Of a stretch of DNA of 17,090 bases, positions 15,505 to 17,090 are shown in pieces. Position 1 is the first letter of the stretch, and the number at the start of each line of letters is the position of its first letter. The DNA is from JBDSLU01 sp031407765 (lineage in GTDB: Bacteria > Acidobacteriota > Vicinamibacteria > Vicinamibacterales > Vicinamibacteraceae). The notes under the pieces are model-generated. The model made no database searches and was not told the origin of the DNA. It was given only the letters and a program-made list of their open reading frames with translations. The translations under genes and the position numbers were made by a program. The stretch lies in contig JANOIR010000393.1 of NCBI GenBank assembly GCA_031407765.1, positions 1 through 17,090 of the forward strand, read 5' to 3'.

Positions 15505-17090
15505 GCGCTGATTGTACTCGTTCCCTGCGCCGCTTCGGCCTCGGCGGGCGACGCCGTTTTGTGGCGGTAGGACGCCTCGACGAAGCCGGCGAAGAGCGGG
15601 TGCGGCCGGCGCGGCTTGCTCTTGAATTCCGGGTGGAACTGCACCGCGACGTACCACGGGTGCGTCGGCAGCTCGACGATCTCGACGAACTTGCCGTCGA
15701 GCGATCGGCCGACGATCTGCAGGCCCTTGTCGGTGAGCGTCTGCTCGTACAGGCAGTTGAACTCGTAGCGGTGGCGGTGCCGCTCGTGGATCACGTCGGC
15801 GCCGTAGAGGCGCTGCGACAGCGAGCCCTGTTTGAGCTGGCAGGCGTAGGAGCCGAGACGCATCGTGCCGCCGAGATCGTCGACGCCGAGCAGGTCGCGC
15901 AGCTTGTAGATCACCTTGGTCGGCGTGTCCGGGGCGCACTCGGTCGAATCGGCGTCGGTCATGCCGCAGACCTCGCGGGCGAACTCGACGGTGGCCCACT
16001 GGAAGCCATAGCAGATGCCGAAGAACGGCACCTGACGCGTGCGCGCGAGGTGGGCGGCGCGCATCATGCCGCGCGTGCCGCGATCCCCGAAGCCGCCCGG
16101 CACCAGGATGCCGTGCGCCCCGTCGAGCAGGCTGTCGCCGCCCTCCTGCTCGAGCGCCTCGGCCTCGACCCACTTCACGTTGACCTTGACGCCGTGCTTG
16201 AAGCCGCCGTGCACGAGCGCCTCGTGCAGGCTCTTGTAGGAGTCCTCCAGGCCGACGTACTTGCCGACGACGTGGATCGTGACCTCGCCCTGCGGATGCT
16301 GGAGGCCCTCGACGAGCGCCGCCCAGTCCGTCATGTCGGCGGTCGACTCGGGCAGGTGGAGGTGCTTCAGCACGATGCGGTCGATGCCCTCCTGGCCGAG
16401 CACGATCGGCACCTCGTAGATGCTCGAGACGTCCTTGGCGGTGATCACCGCCTCCTCGTCGACGTCGCAGAAGAGCGCGATCTTCCGCTTGATGTCGGGC
16501 GGCAGGAACCGGTCGGTGCGGCAGAGCAGGATGTCGGGCTGGATGCCGATCGAGCGGAGGTCGCGGACGCTGTGCTGAGTCGGCTTGGTCTTCAGCTCGC
16601 CGGCCGTCCCGATGAACGGCACCAGGGTCAGGTGGATGTAGAGCGCGTTCTCGCGGCCGACGTCCTGGCGGAACTGGCGGATGGCCTCGAGGAAGGGCAG
16701 GCTCTCGATGTCGCCGACGGTGCCGCCGATCTCGACGATGACGACGTCGACGCCGTCCGAGACGGCGCGGATGGAGTCCTTGATGGTGTTGGTGATGTGC
16801 GGGATGACCTGCACCGTGGCGCCGAGGTAATCGCCACGTCGCTCGCGCTGGATCACCGACAGGTAGATCTTGCCCGTCGTCCAGTTCGAGTTCTTCGACG
16901 TCACCGTGTTCGTGAAGCGCTCGTAGTGACCCAGGTCGAGGTCGCCCTCGGTGCCGTCGTCGGTGACGTACACCTCGCCGTGCTGGTACGGCGACATCGT
17001 GCCGGGATCGACGTTGATGTACGGATCGAACTTCTGCAGCGTGACCCTGAACCCGTGGCTTTCGAGGAGGGCGCCGATGGAGGCCGCGGC
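15501..17090 (-). CDS. pyrG: CTP synthase (N-terminus outside window)
   Basis: About 529 residues are present. The frame runs off the right edge with AAASIGALLESHGFRV and FDPYINVDPGTMSPYQHGEV, so only about 20 N-terminal residues (the P-loop VxSxLGKG region) are missing. The enzyme makes CTP from UTP, ATP and glutamine. The synthase domain shows SNWTTGKIY, VEIGGTVGDIESLPF and LVPFIGTAGELKTKPTQHSV. The glutaminase domain has GGFGDRG, the nucleophile Cys in FFGICYGFQ (usually GICLGMQ) and VQFHPEFKSKPRRPHPLF with the catalytic His and Glu. The Met at 16997 is an internal residue, not the start. In this operon PyrG supplies CTP, the co-substrate of CMP-Kdo synthesis. Confidence 0.97.
   Translation of the reverse strand, partial: AAASIGALLESHGFRVTLQKFDPYINVDPGTMSPYQHGEVYVTDDGTEGDLDLGHYERFTNTVTSKNSNWTTGKIYLSVIQRERRGDYLGATVQVIPHITNTIKDSIRAVSDGVDVVIVEIGGTVGDIESLPFLEAIRQFRQDVGRENALYIHLTLVPFIGTAGELKTKPTQHSVRDLRSIGIQPDILLCRTDRFLPPDIKRKIALFCDVDEEAVITAKDVSSIYEVPIVLGQEGIDRIVLKHLHLPESTADMTDWAALVEGLQHPQGEVTIHVVGKYVGLEDSYKSLHEALVHGGFKHGVKVNVKWVEAEALEQEGGDSLLDGAHGILVPGGFGDRGTRGMMRAAHLARTRQVPFFGICYGFQWATVEFAREVCGMTDADSTECAPDTPTKVIYKLRDLLGVDDLGGTMRLGSYACQLKQGSLSQRLYGADVIHERHRHRYEFNCLYEQTLTDKGLQIVGRSLDGKFVEIVELPTHPWYVAVQFHPEFKSKPRRPHPLFAGFVEASYRHKTASPAEAEAAQGTSTISA

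Overview
This is a GC-rich window (about two thirds G+C by eye) from a Gram-negative bacterium that has type IV pili and a Kdo-containing lipopolysaccharide. Gene content and protein style point to Acidobacteriota, probably a Vicinamibacteria-like soil lineage. That placement is inference, because there is no rRNA gene or search result to confirm it. Almost all the DNA is coding. No tRNA, rRNA, CRISPR array, insertion sequence or phage gene is visible.

Left part, + strand (1-7346). The window opens inside the C-terminal secretin domain of PilQ, the outer-membrane channel of type IV pili. Three genes follow: a small beta-rich lipoprotein, a lipoprotein with one Ig-like and three PKD domains, and a cytoplasmic TPR protein. 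Next come a metal-dependent Xaa-Pro peptidase (M24) and accB-accC, the biotin carrier and biotin carboxylase of acetyl-CoA carboxylase, then a lone thiE. Four gene ends in this half carry a hairpin that overlaps or abuts the stop codon and has no U-tract: PilQ, TPR, accC and thiE.

Middle (7378-11128). A cationic/neutral amino-acid permease on the - strand is divergent from a two-TM potassium channel with an RCK (TrkA) module on the + strand. The 256-bp gap between them holds a good -35/-10 pair for the permease and a perfect TATAAT for the channel. folD follows the channel by 9 bp and is probably co-transcribed.

Right part, - strand (11148-17090). A tight operon is transcribed leftward: pyrG (its N-terminus is outside the window), kdsA, kdsD, kdsC, a LapB-like TPR/rubredoxin membrane protein, and coaE. 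Three of its five junctions are 4-bp stop/start overlaps. The kds genes make Kdo from arabinose-5-P, and CTP from PyrG is the cofactor for activating Kdo. The LapB-like protein suggests that LPS-synthesis control is encoded with Kdo supply. kdsC ends in a three-copy 24-bp tandem repeat right at the junction with the lapB-like gene.

Most of the window is ordinary housekeeping DNA, and I do not see a clear new multi-gene system. The observations most worth checking are the recurrent stop-codon hairpins, the kdsC minisatellite, the pilQ-linked lipoprotein pair, the Lys-substituted K+ filter and the LapB-Kdo linkage.
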